DNA of 64,000 bases from Hanleya hanleyi (taxonomy: Eukaryota > Mollusca > Polyplacophora > Lepidopleurida > Hanleyidae): assembly GCA_036873755.1 (NCBI GenBank), contig JAVTVY010019607.1, forward strand, positions 1 through 64,000, given 5' to 3'. The notes under the pieces were generated by a model. It was not told the origin of the DNA, ran no database searches, and saw only the letters and a list, made by a program, of their open reading frames with translations. This document shows, in pieces, positions 26,157 to 38,600 of this stretch; positions within the stretch are counted from its first letter, which is position 1; each line of letters opens with the position of its first letter. A program made the position numbers and the translations under genes.

Positions 26157-27290
26157 ATGTTATCAAAATTATTTGCACACGTTTCGAAAACATTTATGAC
26201 AGTACTCATGTTTTATCAATGTTTTCAGAATATTTTAAATAGAGTTTTATGGAAACGTTCTAAAAACGCGACTATGTTGAAAATTTTGAATAAACTTCAT
26301 TCACAACCTGTTGTTGAGGACCCTTCAGGAGGCAAAAGCATTTTGGGAAAGGTATTGTGCCACTCTGGCATTGAATGCCTGTGGATATTGAAAACTTCTA
26401 AATGTCTTACGAAAGAAATTGATGCGAAAGGACAAATACTGTACAGACATGTATCCACTTGGGATTTCTCCACAGTTCACAGTTCGTAGTTCATTAATAG
26501 TATCGGTGTTCAAGAAAACTGATCGCTGATATATTAATGTCAAGCCATAAAGCATTCTTTAGCTCTACTACATACAAGGGATATCATTCATAGAATGTTC
26601 TAGAGTTGCTTGAATTTCTCATTAATAATATCTATGTGAAATTTGGCAAAACAATATATCAACAGCAAATAGGTATTGCAATGGGTACTAATTGTGCACC
26701 CCTTTTGGATGACCTATATCTGTTCTCTTATTAATACGACTATATGCAGGTGATTTCAAAAACAGATACTTTCAAAGCCCATTCCTTGTCATTCACCAAA
26801 CGCTAAATAGACAATCTTCTCGCCGTTGATAATCGCTTATATATGACGCAGTGAAGGAAATATATACACCCTCACTGGATTTGAAGGAAACAACAGATAG
26901 CCCTAACGGCACTTCACATCCCTATAGGGGGCCCTCGGTGCATGGCCGAGTAGTCCAAGGCGCTTCGCTGGTGACCGCTAGCCTCACACCGCTGTACCGG
27001 CACGGGTTCGAGCCCAGCTGGTCCATGTGTGAAAGTTTGTCAGTTACTTGCCGAAGGGCGGTGGTTCTCTCCGGGTACTCCGGCTTCCTCCACCAACCAA
27101 ACTGACTGTCACCATATGAGTGAAACAAACTTGAGTGTGACATTAAGCCAAATTCCCTCCCTCCCTCCCTCATATCCCTATATGAACAATAATATGCAGT
27201 GGGGCCTGCATATGGCGGAATAATATCTCGCCTAGTAGCGTTTGCAAGATCCTGTGTTAAATGTGACGATCTTAATTGTTCAGTTGGCAT
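26157..27290 (+). pseudogene. Decayed Penelope-like element reverse transcriptase
   Basis: Protein text typical of Penelope-like element RTs is spread over this span. HVSTWDFSTVHSS (26448-26486) corresponds to the (V/S)xFDFSTLYT motif, with ECLWILKTSKCLTKEID before it. FLINNIYVKFGKTIYQQQ and IGIAMGTNCAPLLDDLYLFS (26615-26731) match the motif usually read GIPMGTNCAPLLADLFLYS. SLSFTKR, stop, IDNLLAVDN follows where YIDD is expected, so the catalytic tyrosine and second aspartate are lost. Then, one frame over, KEIYTPSLDLKETTDSPNGT (26854 onward). A SINE interrupts it here. Beyond the SINE, YGGIISRLVAFARSCVKCDD (27211 onward) matches the later YGVYISQLxRxARxC motif; some sequence between is deleted. 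Several in-frame stops and one frameshift make it inactive. No GIY-YIG endonuclease is seen. Confidence 0.85.
26927..27173 (+). mobile_element. tRNA-derived SINE with 9-bp target-site duplication
   Basis: The head is tRNA-like (class II, Leu/Ser-type): an A box TGGCCGAGTAGT at 26943-26954 with CCAAGGCGC after it, and a B box GGTTCGAGCC at 27005-27014, correctly spaced for an internal RNA polymerase III promoter. The body has GGGCGGTGGTTCTCTCCGGG and CTCCGGCTTCCTCCACC, resembling a central domain shared by metazoan SINE families. The tail is a (CCCT)n run at about 27154-27170. ATCCCTATA flanks it on both sides (26918-26926 and 27174-27182), so the insertion ends are well defined. It sits inside the Penelope-like pseudogene and is therefore younger than that element. 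Confidence 0.9.
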
Positions 27291-27363
27291 GAAGTGCAAT
27301 ATTATACATGTATTGTATACTTAGAAAAGTTTCATTCTCGAATACCAGGACCGTGAAGTATTA

Positions 27364-27585
27364 CATTCGTGCAAAATGGCCAATCTTGAGGGGAAAACAG
27401 CTTATATTTGTTTCTATAAACATATGAAGATAAACGATAACCAGAACCAGCTTGATACAGCATACTCGCGCTGTTCCAATACGTAGTCGTAGAAAAATCT
27501 GGTTCTGGTTATCGTTTATCTTCGTATGTTTACAGAGAACAATAAGAATTGTTCTCACCTCAGAATCAACTATTTTGCACGAATG
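27364..27585. repeat. Nested inverted repeat, 34-bp inner arms
   Basis: Inner arms 27417-27450 and 27499-27532 are reverse complements with one mismatch over 34 bp (TAAACGATAACCAGAACCAG side), around a 48-base loop. Outer arms CATTCGTGCAAAAT at 27364-27377 and ATTTTGCACGAATG at 27572-27585 are a perfect 14-bp pair. The middle layer is not complementary. The symmetry suggests a foldback element; a transcribed stem of this size would also look like a small-RNA precursor. Confidence 0.8.
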
Positions 27586-30500
27586 CACTACTTCACTGCC
27601 CTGTTACTCGAGAATGATGAGACTCAGTGTCTCGAAATTTGTGTAAGTATACAATATAATATTTTACTTCATGTCAATCGAACAATTTCTTGTAGTGGAA
27701 ATATTTTATCTTGGCACTTCTGTATTGCACCTGACCTGGAGCCATTTACCCATCTAAAGATACAAGGTTCTTCTGGCGATACATATATCAGGTGCTGATA
27801 GCAGGGTACGAGCGTAGCGTGCAGGATCTATGACGTTGCGTCATGGTGTTCATTTGAACAGTCGCAATCAAAGCGTACATCATCATACTCTAGATAACGA
27901 CTTTACAACGGATATCATATGGATTAAGAACTATACTTCTCTCTTGCAAGATACTGGTTTTTATGTATACTATGATTTATTTGTTTAATTTGATGTTAAT
28001 GCTATTATAAGAATTAGGTCTTTGGATTATGGACGACGGCTGAATATTGAATGACGGCAAAATATTTTCAAAACGTTATGACGACACCTACGCTAAACCT
28101 TTGTTCATACGTTATTCAAACATTGTATTTGTACATTTTATAAAGTTTTTATTCATCATTTAAATGAACGTTATATGTATTATACCCACAGCCGTTCTGT
28201 GAACTTATCTTTCCTAAATGCAAGTTTATATGTGCACGAACATTTTATGGGAGGTGAATGAATAAATTGACGGCATTGTCATGGATACATCACTCTTCCA
28301 AAAGTGTCTCAAGAACTTTCAATGTAATGTCTTCGAACTTAGCAATCTCAGGAAACTCAGATATAATATCACGGAATATTGGTATTCCCCTGATTTACCA
28401 TCTTGGTTTACCTAGATTGCGAACTTAGTCGCCCTTTAGCTAATACGTTCACGGATGATATGTCAAGAGGTTTACCTCACTGGTGGCTTTGAAGGATGAA
28501 ATTGTGGGCAACAAATCCCGCTCTACAATCCGATCAATAATCTGTCTTGTTTTCTTGAAGAATTAAGATAAAGAGTTACTGTTAAAAAAATTAACTAGGA
28601 AGAAGTACCGGATAACGTGGAATGACATTTCATTTATTAAAATCTCTTCAAACGAAATAAGCATTAACCAGTGAAATAACAGAAATATAACGTGAAAAAA
28701 ATTTAATAAAAACAATAAAATGTGATGCAGAATATATCAGGAGATGTTCAGCATACATAACTATATCTGTTATTTAATATTGGTTAATATTTAATTGCTT
28801 TATTGAAGTGTATTAATTAATTAGAAGTTCACCAGATATTCTTCAAAACCTTGGGAGTAATCATGTTTACGTCGGGAATAAGTTACGTCATAAACGAAAT
28901 GTTAAACGTGAAAACTTCCTATCTGACACTGCGATATGTATATATTACCTATAATAGCCACCATAAAACACTCAATGTAACATTCGCGAGTGGTTATAAC
29001 AACTCAATCTTCACGATATACCGGATGTAGTTATTGATTACTGGCCTAATTAGTGATAGATTTGAACGCCAAATCAGCAGGTATACAGACCCGATTAACA
29101 CCTCAAGCGATAAAAATGTTCTCGTTCGGCGTTAAAGTTATTTATTTAGGGGAGTCGAGAGGTGTGTCATAGACGCTTGTAGGACACCAAGGGTTGTAAA
29201 CATGACATCGGAAGTGATTCTGTTTATTGGATCCTTGATATAGCCGTTATCACCTTCGTGTGAAAAAGCAAATACATCGGAAACATTATTGTCTAACCCG
29301 TAGAATGGAGTGCAGGCAATCGCGGCACTTCAGTCCATCAGCCGCTTTTGAGAGCTCTTAATAAATTAGATATACCGTGCCTAATTATTACCAGTTGGTC
29401 ATATCTTCTATGTCTTTTAATTTTCTTTGATTCACCGTGACGAATTGCCGCCATCCGTGGGCAGTTCTCACCCAAGATGACAAGCTACTTGACGAACTCC
29501 CGTCAACGCACGCATGCACTGTCATAATTCATTACTCGCGCACACTGCGAGATGTACCGGTGCACCCGCCCAACGTTCATGCTCATTCCAGTCGTTCTGA
29601 TCCAATGACCAAGTGTGTCAGACGTAAATAGACGCAAATATCGTTTTCAGGAAATAAAGAAACCCTTTCTTAGTTTAATAATCTGTCCTGTCATTTTTCT
29701 CTGTCATTTCTCGCTCAAATAATTAGATTGGAATTAGCAGTAACCATTCTTTCATGCTTGAAAAATCGATCGTTCCGAGTTAAAACTCCAGGTTATTAGC
29801 ATCTATCAGATTGATATTTCAGCCTACAATATTTTCATTAGGTTCTTTTTCAATCAGTTCAATCGCACCGAAGGACTGATATTTCAATTTGACAAGATTG
29901 GAATTAGGGACAAGATTGGACTTTCAATCTAATTAATTTAAGACTTGATATCGGTACTGCGCAAGCGTAAATTTCCACGCGTGAGGGTTGATATATTGAC
30001 ATCTTAATAATATTGATTGGAAATCAAATGCAAACAGCTTATATATACATTTATTTAATCAGTGATTGGAAGCATTAAAATAGGGGAGAGTTTAAGGGAG
30101 TAAGAGGATCATGTACATGTCCATGCGCCTCTGGAACTATAACATGGGGATTTTTAGATCTATAGAATATAGGCTGAATTCTTAAACAATAGTATACAGA
30201 CACCTCACATTATAGGATAAAAGTAAACAAGTATTGATACCTGCCTCAACAGAATCAGATAAGGGTATTCGTAATCGCTGCAAAGTGAACTATGTCAGAC
30301 GAAAATGTAGGCCTGTCATAATCATTGGTCGTGCGAGGCGAAGAGTGCTCCTTAGGCTAGCAATTATGCCTTTGCTACCAATTCAATCGGTATGAATTTC
30401 TTGTTGTTTTTTTCTCGCCGGGGGGAGCATCTCCGGCGAAAACCAATTCAAGCAGCCTTACAAATGTGTTTTGAGAAAATCCCCAACAATATTTCCCGAT

Positions 30501-32130
30501 TTTTACCGCAATTCTCCACTCCGATCCCCTCCTGCATAGAGCGGGTTTGAACGGCTCCCCTATTTTTCTGGAAAATGCTTCCATTAAAAAAAAAAGTATG
30601 ATGACCCCCATCGTCAATTGGACGAAATATTCCCCCTTCCAATTCTCCATATAAAAATATGTCAAGTTCACGTGAGTTGCATCATGTGCATTTTACACGG
30701 CATCAAGGTGCAATATCAACCACATTGATAACTTGCTGTCAATACAGAACCCGGACATGGTAAATGGTGCATTTTAAACTTAAATCGGTTTTCTAATTTT
30801 AGCTGAGGAAAGAAGTCCTTAAAGCACTTCAGAAAAGTCCGGGTGGCCCGCGATAAACACCAGCAATAGAAAACGCAAAAAGCATCAGTTCTAGAATATT
30901 AATTTGAAATTAGAACTGAGAAATAAGGCAAGATGCAAGATTTGAATGCTGGCAAATTTTGATTTAATATGCATTTTGTCTTCAAGTCACGCGCGCTGAA
31001 GATATGCTTAAGTTTAAGTGCATGTGTCGGCGAGATCAAACGGAACGCCGATATCATGACTGACATTATATTTTCTGGCCTACATTTTGCTGCTCTCAAG
31101 TTCTCCTGAGAACTGTCAATCGTTTAAGTCGAGATCACGTGACGTGGTTGATAAGTTGTGAATGAATGTGACGTCACGGTTTACCAGGGCGGGGGAAAAT
31201 GTCAGTTTCTAGATTTATGAGCACTAGTTGAGAGTGGTCGATACCGTAGGGGGATTTGTCAACACTGCTAAGATAGTGAAGCTCTGCCGTCTAGAGAGGC
31301 TAGCCGAATCTAATTTTGGTCCAGAATTTGACGGTTACGTCTGCACCCGTCGCGCCAGTGTATATATGTTGCAAGCTGAAGTCAGCGACACCCGAAATAT
31401 TATCTTATCTCGACATGAGCACTGAAAAATAACAGCCACTAAATTGGCGATATATTGCGAGTTAAAAAACATAAAAATTGCGACTTTTCTGACTTGTTTC
31501 TAGTCTGCAATCTAAGTTTCGCAAATTAACCAGCAATTGGGTAGTATGGTATTAATTGACATTTACACGATTGGTTTCATTTTCTTGAGAAGTCTGATAC
31601 TCAAGGGCAAAATATACAGCCGCTCCCCAAACATGCCTCCCTGCCTCGTGGCTTCATTTGGACACACGCAGCCCAGACTTTCAACCCTAAAATAGCGTGG
31701 GAACAGCGACAAGACCATTAAACTGAATCCAGAATAATTTGTCCTAGTCTACCCCCAGGACCAGTTTTTCTACTGTTGTTGAACTTAACATGCGTCTCGA
31801 CTGCCGACATGTCTTCAAGGATTTTTGGATTATTTTCGAAACTCTTTCCGACCAAACTAAAAACTTCACTAAAACCTACAAGCAAAGCGGCGAGAGAATC
31901 TTGCTCAAGGACATCATATGTTGCCGTGTACCGTACGTTCTCCCTTAATTCTTCAAAATTAAAAGCATCCGGCAACTCGGGCTAAACCAGTGATCGCCGA
32001 GGCGAAATCCCTCAAGCTTTTTCCTCCGTAGTGCTAAGAAACTTGAGAGAGTAAATAAATATGCAAACGACACAACTTGCAGGATCTGACGGGGATTGGA
32101 GGCGTTTGATGTTTAGTCGCCTGCCACCAG
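27586..32130. other. Intergenic DNA upstream of SoxE
   Basis: About 4.5 kb of mainly AT-rich sequence without a supportable gene. It contains the third dispersed tract (28027-28046). The short frames (29437-29631, 30375-30671, 31228-31425, 31718-31985) overlap on both strands and show no domain. Distal SoxE enhancers could lie here, but I see nothing specific. Confidence 0.5.
28027..28046 (+). repeat. Copy of a 20-bp dispersed tract
   Basis: TTATGGACGACGGCTGAATA, identical to 20656-20675. The sequence to its left differs from the copy at 20.6 kb. Confidence 0.75.
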
Positions 32131-32136
32131 ACATAA

Positions 32137-32222
32137 GGGGGCGGGGTCAATGGAGATGACTCATTTGCATACACGCCACTCACTTGTGTATTCATATCAA
32201 ATCCCGGACAGAGGGAGATATA
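32137..32222 (+). promoter_or_regulatory. Candidate SoxE core and proximal promoter
   Basis: Within about 170 bases upstream of the SoxE start codon lie a GC box GGGGGCGGGG (32137-32146), an AP-1 site TGACTCA (32157-32163) sharing one base with an octamer ATTTGCAT (32163-32170), and a TATA-like ATATAAG (about 32217-32223). The spacing would place transcription start near 32245-32255 and give a 5' leader of roughly 55-65 bases. An E-box CACCTG follows at about 32240. These are motif matches only. Confidence 0.5.
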
Positions 32223-32308
32223 AGTCACTTCACATAGAGCCACCTGAACGTTCGTGTCTAATGAACACTTGTATTAATAGTAGCAGAGAGTTACATTGAG
32301 TTAGCAAC

Positions 32309-32694
32309 ATGAGCGATAGTGAAGACAGTAGGAGAAGCTCACCGGCCACACTGCCACTGTCACCCGATGTTCCCTTGGGCGACCCGGTGCAGAGGGAGAA
32401 AATCCTCGGAGAAAAAACCCTTTTACCTGGTGAACTTACCGTTGGTGCGTTAGGTGATGTGGACAAGTACCCGAGTCAGATACAAGATGCCGTTTCGCAG
32501 GTGCTTAAGGGTTATGACTGGTCCCTAGTACCCATGCCTGTGAGGGCAAATGGCGGAGAGAAGAGAAAACCCCATATTAAACGTCCCATGAATGCCTTCA
32601 TGGTGTGGGCACAAGCCGCCAGACGTAAATTAGCTGACCAATACCCTCATCTCCACAACGCTGAACTGAGCAAAACTCTGGGAAAACTTTGGCG
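32309..32694 (+). CDS. SoxE: SoxE exon 1 (coding part)
   Basis: Residues 1-128 and two bases of codon 129. It ends ...GKLWR with CG|GTGAGT, a strong splice donor. It contains the dimerisation region and the first half of the HMG box, including helix 1 and most of helix 2. Confidence 0.95.
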
Positions 32695-35600
32695 GTGAGT
32701 ATTTCAATTCTCATTAAACATCACTCCAAAACAAGAGCATTCTATATTTAAGGATATATCTATTCCAAATTGGTCTAATTCATCTATACATTGCCCACGG
32801 ATGGAGTATATATTCACCCATCCATAACAATCCCCTCCAGGGATGCGGTGTGCACCATAGTGTATAATCGTGTTGGATTGATTACTTCACATACTGTTAG
32901 GTTTGAATGTGTCTGCTGCGTGTAACCATTAAGTTTACCAGTTCCTTAATAAAATCTATGGTGTAACAAATGGTCCCTAACTTATAATTACTCGATTGAG
33001 TGTATTTTGTCTTATGTTAATCCTGTCAACATTAGGACCGATATCTACTAAAGTATTTCCCTGTCATATAGCATCATTGGTAGATCTAAAGTATTTCCCT
33101 GTCATATAGCATCATTGGTAGATCTAGTGCATACTGTAAATAAAGCAAACAGAACTGTCGAATTGTGGATCAATTGTTAACTCAAGATTATATCAAGGAG
33201 CATCGTGATATTCGACCCCCTAAACTCTGCCACATACATTCTACTTTGGCATAAGATTCTAAACTTAAGAAAACAACTTAGCTTGACCGAGGATTGCTCT
33301 TTCGATATCGACATCACGTATCTGATGCACATGCTTATATAAACAAAAATACTGTGTAGTATTTTTGTTACATGATGTTTTCATGCATATAGTGTGGTTC
33401 ATTCACAAAATATAACAGTTGGACGCCATTCGTTGGATGTTTGTTTATCTAAAAACGCTTCCCGTCTTTAAGAATGAACCCCAAAGTATGCCAGTAAAAT
33501 GTTACTCTGGGTGTCAAGTCGTAAAACTTTTCTATGGAGAACATGCTATGCACGGTGAGAGATGGAACTGTTAAGCAGTCCAGTAGAATAACCTCAATTA
33601 CGGCAAGAAAAAACCTACTGCCAGACGCCAAAAATGGTTTTCATATGTAACTTGTAAAATATCGGCAAATCATATACACGCTTAAAACTAAAGTGTTGTA
33701 AAGTGTTGAAATAACACTTTAAGTGTGTCCACAGGGACTGCACTTTAAAGTGTTGTCCCTGTGGACACACTTAAAGGGTTATTGCAACACTTTACGAGTA
33801 GGTTTCGACACTTAGTTTTAAGCGTGTACTAGCAGATGAATTGACGTCGAGTTGAGTGTATGGTAGCAGCTAGGCGCACGGTGCTATATTTCAACAATTT
33901 TACAACTTTATCCCTCCCTAAGAAGTTCACTGACTAATACAGTGAATATGATGAAAGATTTAAAACTAAGATATGCCACATTACTTATGTGATTGATATG
34001 GACGTAGCGAGATGTGAACACTTTAATATGACGGTCGCTGTAAGCTTGTACCCGCTATACTATAATTTCAGCATTTCGACCATGACTAGATGGCTTCACT
34101 ATGGTGAAAATAATCTGACACAAAAGTTTACATTTTGCCCTTGGTATTAAAAAAGTTTGGGCGTAAGGAAAACTACGGAGCTGTAAAAGGAACATGTTGA
34201 ACATGTGTTTTTAACATATGTACCCGAATTAAGAATACAGACTCCGCGTTATTAACACGGACCCCGCTTTATTACATGTAACAAGGACCCCGGGTTATTA
34301 CGAACCCGACATTATTAAATGTAACGCGACCCCGCGTTATTATCACAGACCCCGCGTTATTTCCTGTAACACGGACCCTGCGTTATTATCACAGACCTCG
34401 CGTTAGTATCACGGACCCCGCGTTTTTATCACGCAATCCCCGTTATTATCACAGATCCGGAGATATGATACCCCTGGTCCAAACCCCCCCCCCCCCCCGG
34501 CGGTCTCTTTTTTGTTAATATATATGCTTTTAAATATTCAATAAAAGAGTTATATGCAAGAGTAATAAAAATCGAAATTAACTGCATTGATTTTCTGTAA
34601 AGTTATTGAAATGTATGGAAACCAATAAACCGAATAACAACATAACCGAAGACACATGTGCACGCTATATAATTTAGTGAATTTATTAACGGCCAATTAA
34701 CACATGCAATAGTATGGAGAGATATATGACGATAAATTATAGCCTGGATCAAATGTTGCCTGTGCGGAAACATCGGCCAACTCATGATCGGCGTCAAGGG
34801 AAAAATTAAAATTACATCCATATGTGCTTACTTCATCGAGAGACCCTGTGAATAATTGTGTACGTTAGTCATTCTGCGTGACAGTCCTACACTCTGGCAT
34901 AATTGCCCGTGAAGGCCATGCTATGTCCGTATTCCATTCTTGTTGATGTCACCCTCATGTACCTGAGATTCACCCTTCGCATTATCTCTTGTGGCTATAA
35001 AATAGTGATTGATGGAGAACATGGCCATGCGAATTATAAGCAAGAGTAAGAATTTCCCTGGCAAGTGATCCATGCTACAAGATATCTTTGATGTGACGTG
35101 ATATACTTGTTTACTCCTATAAAAATCTGCAAATATACAAAATACAATAAAGGAATACAGATCAACGGCTTTAATCAAGGAAGTTTTTATTTCGTATTAT
35201 TTCTTTCTCTTTTTTGTCTGTTTCTCTACCATATTATTTTGAATACAAGTGAAATTGAAATATGAAGTTAAAACTGTAACTCGTCCAATTCCTGCGTCAT
35301 GCAAAGTACGCAGTGATTGAAGCTATTTCAAATAGAAGTTTTCCTTAAACTATGTTCCATGGGCTATACCGGTTATATTCGGTTTTTGAATATTAAATTC
35401 TTTCTCGTTTGAAGATTTGCTCATCTTTTAAATTTAGAAAAACAAAAGAAACGGGATGTGAGATGTGCTGCGGGTATTCTTGCTATACATGTACATACAT
35501 ATAAAAGTGTTGAAGATGTATACATCTGAAAAAGTTAGAGCCGACATATACGTCACTTGAGAACGTCTACTAAATCTGAGATTCTATATCGTGGAGGCTT

Positions 35601-38600
35601 AAAACAATATGCGTCTTTAATTTCTCATCAGCTTGAAAACAATATATGAAGATTAGTCAATTTATTTCTGAATATATCACACTTTGTGAATTTGCGATTG
35701 TCGTCGATGGAAGTTGTGATAATTTGGAGTAGTTCATCAACAGGTGGCTGGAGTATGTGATCGCACGAGGAGAGGAGAGTTGAGCAGTTGAGCAATATTG
35801 AAGTGAACACAACCAGAGCGCCTGCGCGTCTGTTTGTTTCTCGGTGAAGGATGAATGGAGGGTTTAAGTTGTGTTCCGCGAGTTGCTTCCACGGCCAGTC
35901 TTATTTCACAGTCCATTACCTAGCTTCCTTCAAGAGCTTTATTCAGAAAGCTGCTACTGTGTGAATTAAACTTGAGCCGTGTTTTGTAGCTGCTAAACCA
36001 GTTCCGCACTAATACTATCAGCAGAAGATCTGGTACAGCACGTTTATCACAGACTTAATCTTATGAATAAAGAGCTACCTGAATAAACACTATATGTTTC
36101 AATAGATATTAATGCTGTTATAACCAGAGGATATAACTGTGTCGTATATATTAGTTTCACGCATCTCTCAATTCATAACTTTAGATAATAGATTACGCGC
36201 CTAAACTGTAAAATATGACAGCATGGAAAACGGGTTTACTGTTTAATATTCTGTACCGGGAACATTAATGAAAATATACAACCAGGAATTGTTTTGCGTA
36301 TGTTCTAAGTTGTTTTCCAATATGTGAGCTGTTATTTGGATAAATTTTAATTAATTTTTCTTTTTAAAGAGATTATAAAATGCAAGACAAATCATCATAT
36401 GAGAAAAAGGTCAGAGATGAAGAAAACACTTTGATACAGTAAAAACTGTCCAAACTTTCACCTGGCTTTGATAAGCATTTCTGCTTTATCTCTTCTTTTT
36501 CACAGAGCATATAATTGTGCAGTATATATAGTCATACACTCTTGGATTTTATAATCTCTTCAAAAAGAAAAATTAATTAAAATTTATCAAAATAGAAGCT
36601 GACTTATGGAAAACAACACAAGCAAAACAATATCTGGCTTTTATCTGAATCGTTAGATTCTTGGTATGTACTTTAGAATAGGTTAACTGGAAGACTATAC
36701 TGTGAAGTCATGTGGCTCTGTCAGTATGTCGGCACCTCTTCCCACTTCCCTTATATGTGTTGTAATTTTATCTTCATTGCTGATTTGTACATGTATTCCC
36801 AGTCCGGAATATCAAACATTAAACTATTTTAGTTATTGGCAATATTCATGTAATATTTTCACAATACGTGCGTGGTGGTCAGAGTTAGAAACCACAACCA
36901 GACAAACGGATGGGAGGTAACTCTACTAACGTACCACAAACAAATATGACAAAGGGTTACAGGATATATGATTGAAAGTAAATATTACTTACATGGTATA
37001 TGTGGCCGTACATTTTTGGTACAGTTATATCCTACAAGGACTTGCATAGTTAGAGGCCTATTAAATGACATATCTTTGATTTCAATATTTCTGATTTCAA
37101 TTTTACTCGTAACCTACTCACCCATCTGGGCTTAGCCTTTCAATAGCGCCAACTTTTCATGGCGCTTCGCTTTCTGTAACAGCCTATAGTTTGATTTAAT
37201 CAACTATATCAACCGAAAGCGAAAAAAAAGGTTAAGAGACGAACTAGGATACTTAAATTAAACAAAATTCCTGCTCTTATCGATTTAATCATAATAGATT
37301 AAATTCTAATAGTATAGAAGGTTACAGAACGTTGGTGCTTTGGCACTTCTATATTGTGCTGAAAAGAACTGTTGGAATGTGAATCTAACGTGACGGAACA
37401 CTTGAGCTATTAAATTAATTTTTTTATTGTTTGTTGACGTGAAAAACTGCTATGTGATGAATAAGAGGGGTCGGCATTTCCTCTCAAAATATCCAGATAC
37501 TAGTACTTTATCCAGAAAACGTTCAGTGCTTCTCATTGCGAAATACCATCTCGCGCCCGAAACGGACACGGAGAATAAAATCTGCACACGTGTGAATTAT
37601 GCGTACTAGTATATAGGAAAAGAAACATCCTCTTATATGTGTTTTGTTTTCCTGACATTGTGTGAGAAATATTTCTGACCACTTTTCACATGCAGTCACA
37701 CGTAGGCATAGCAACCATACACATATCGAGAATATATACCGGTATGAAGGATGAGTGTTTTCCTGTTCGCGAAACCGCCTTCATCCTCAACCAGTCTGCG
37801 GTCACTTGCCATATCTCCGTACATCTGGTTGTCACGTTGATGTTCATATTGGTTCAAACGTGTCCAGTGTTTATCTGAAATAAACATTTCAATAGTCATT
37901 TCCAAATACATCAACATTTTACCATGCACCTAAGACTGGTTTATTATCAATTTGGCCCTCAGAAATGCAATGAGCATGCACTTGCCCAACCCCTGCATGG
38001 TGGTCACGGGATGAGTTTATTGCCCCTCTCACCAGATGTTCCCAATTTTCGGTGTTTATGGCCAAGCGGAAATAGACCCGAATTACTGCCCCTACTTACG
38101 GCCATGAGACGATAGCTGCAACGACTGTAAACGGATTTAATCACTTTTATCTGTTGATAATTTCAAAATCTTACGTTCGCCTAAGGCGGTGTCCGATTGT
38201 CATAGATTTCCATTTCCAGTAAAATTCCCCCCGCCCCCTCCCCCACAAAGGGAACATCCTAGTTAAAATCCTTAAAGAATTTGTTAAAATTATACCAATA
38301 CAATTGTCAAACGATGATTGAATGATTGAAAAGATATTACTTACAATTTTTCGGTACTTTAATTAATTATTATTAATCAAATCTAATGGTTCGGTGTCAG
38401 TCTGTGGTTAATATTTGGCAAACATTTTGGAATTCAGCAGAATTCAATGAACTCAGTGATAAAATGATTTTTGCTGAATAAATTTTTGAGTTTTTCGGGA
38501 TTTCTTTCCAAGAGATTGTGAAAAATGTTCAACCAATTAAACAAGGATTTCCAAAGATGATACATTTTGATGGTTTGAGTAAACAATCTTAACCGTTTAC

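Noticed and set aside
37924..38115. Short ORF containing PLSPDVP, as in SoxE exon 1
   Set aside because: The DNA match is about 14 bases only and has no flanking similarity or splice context; taken as chance.
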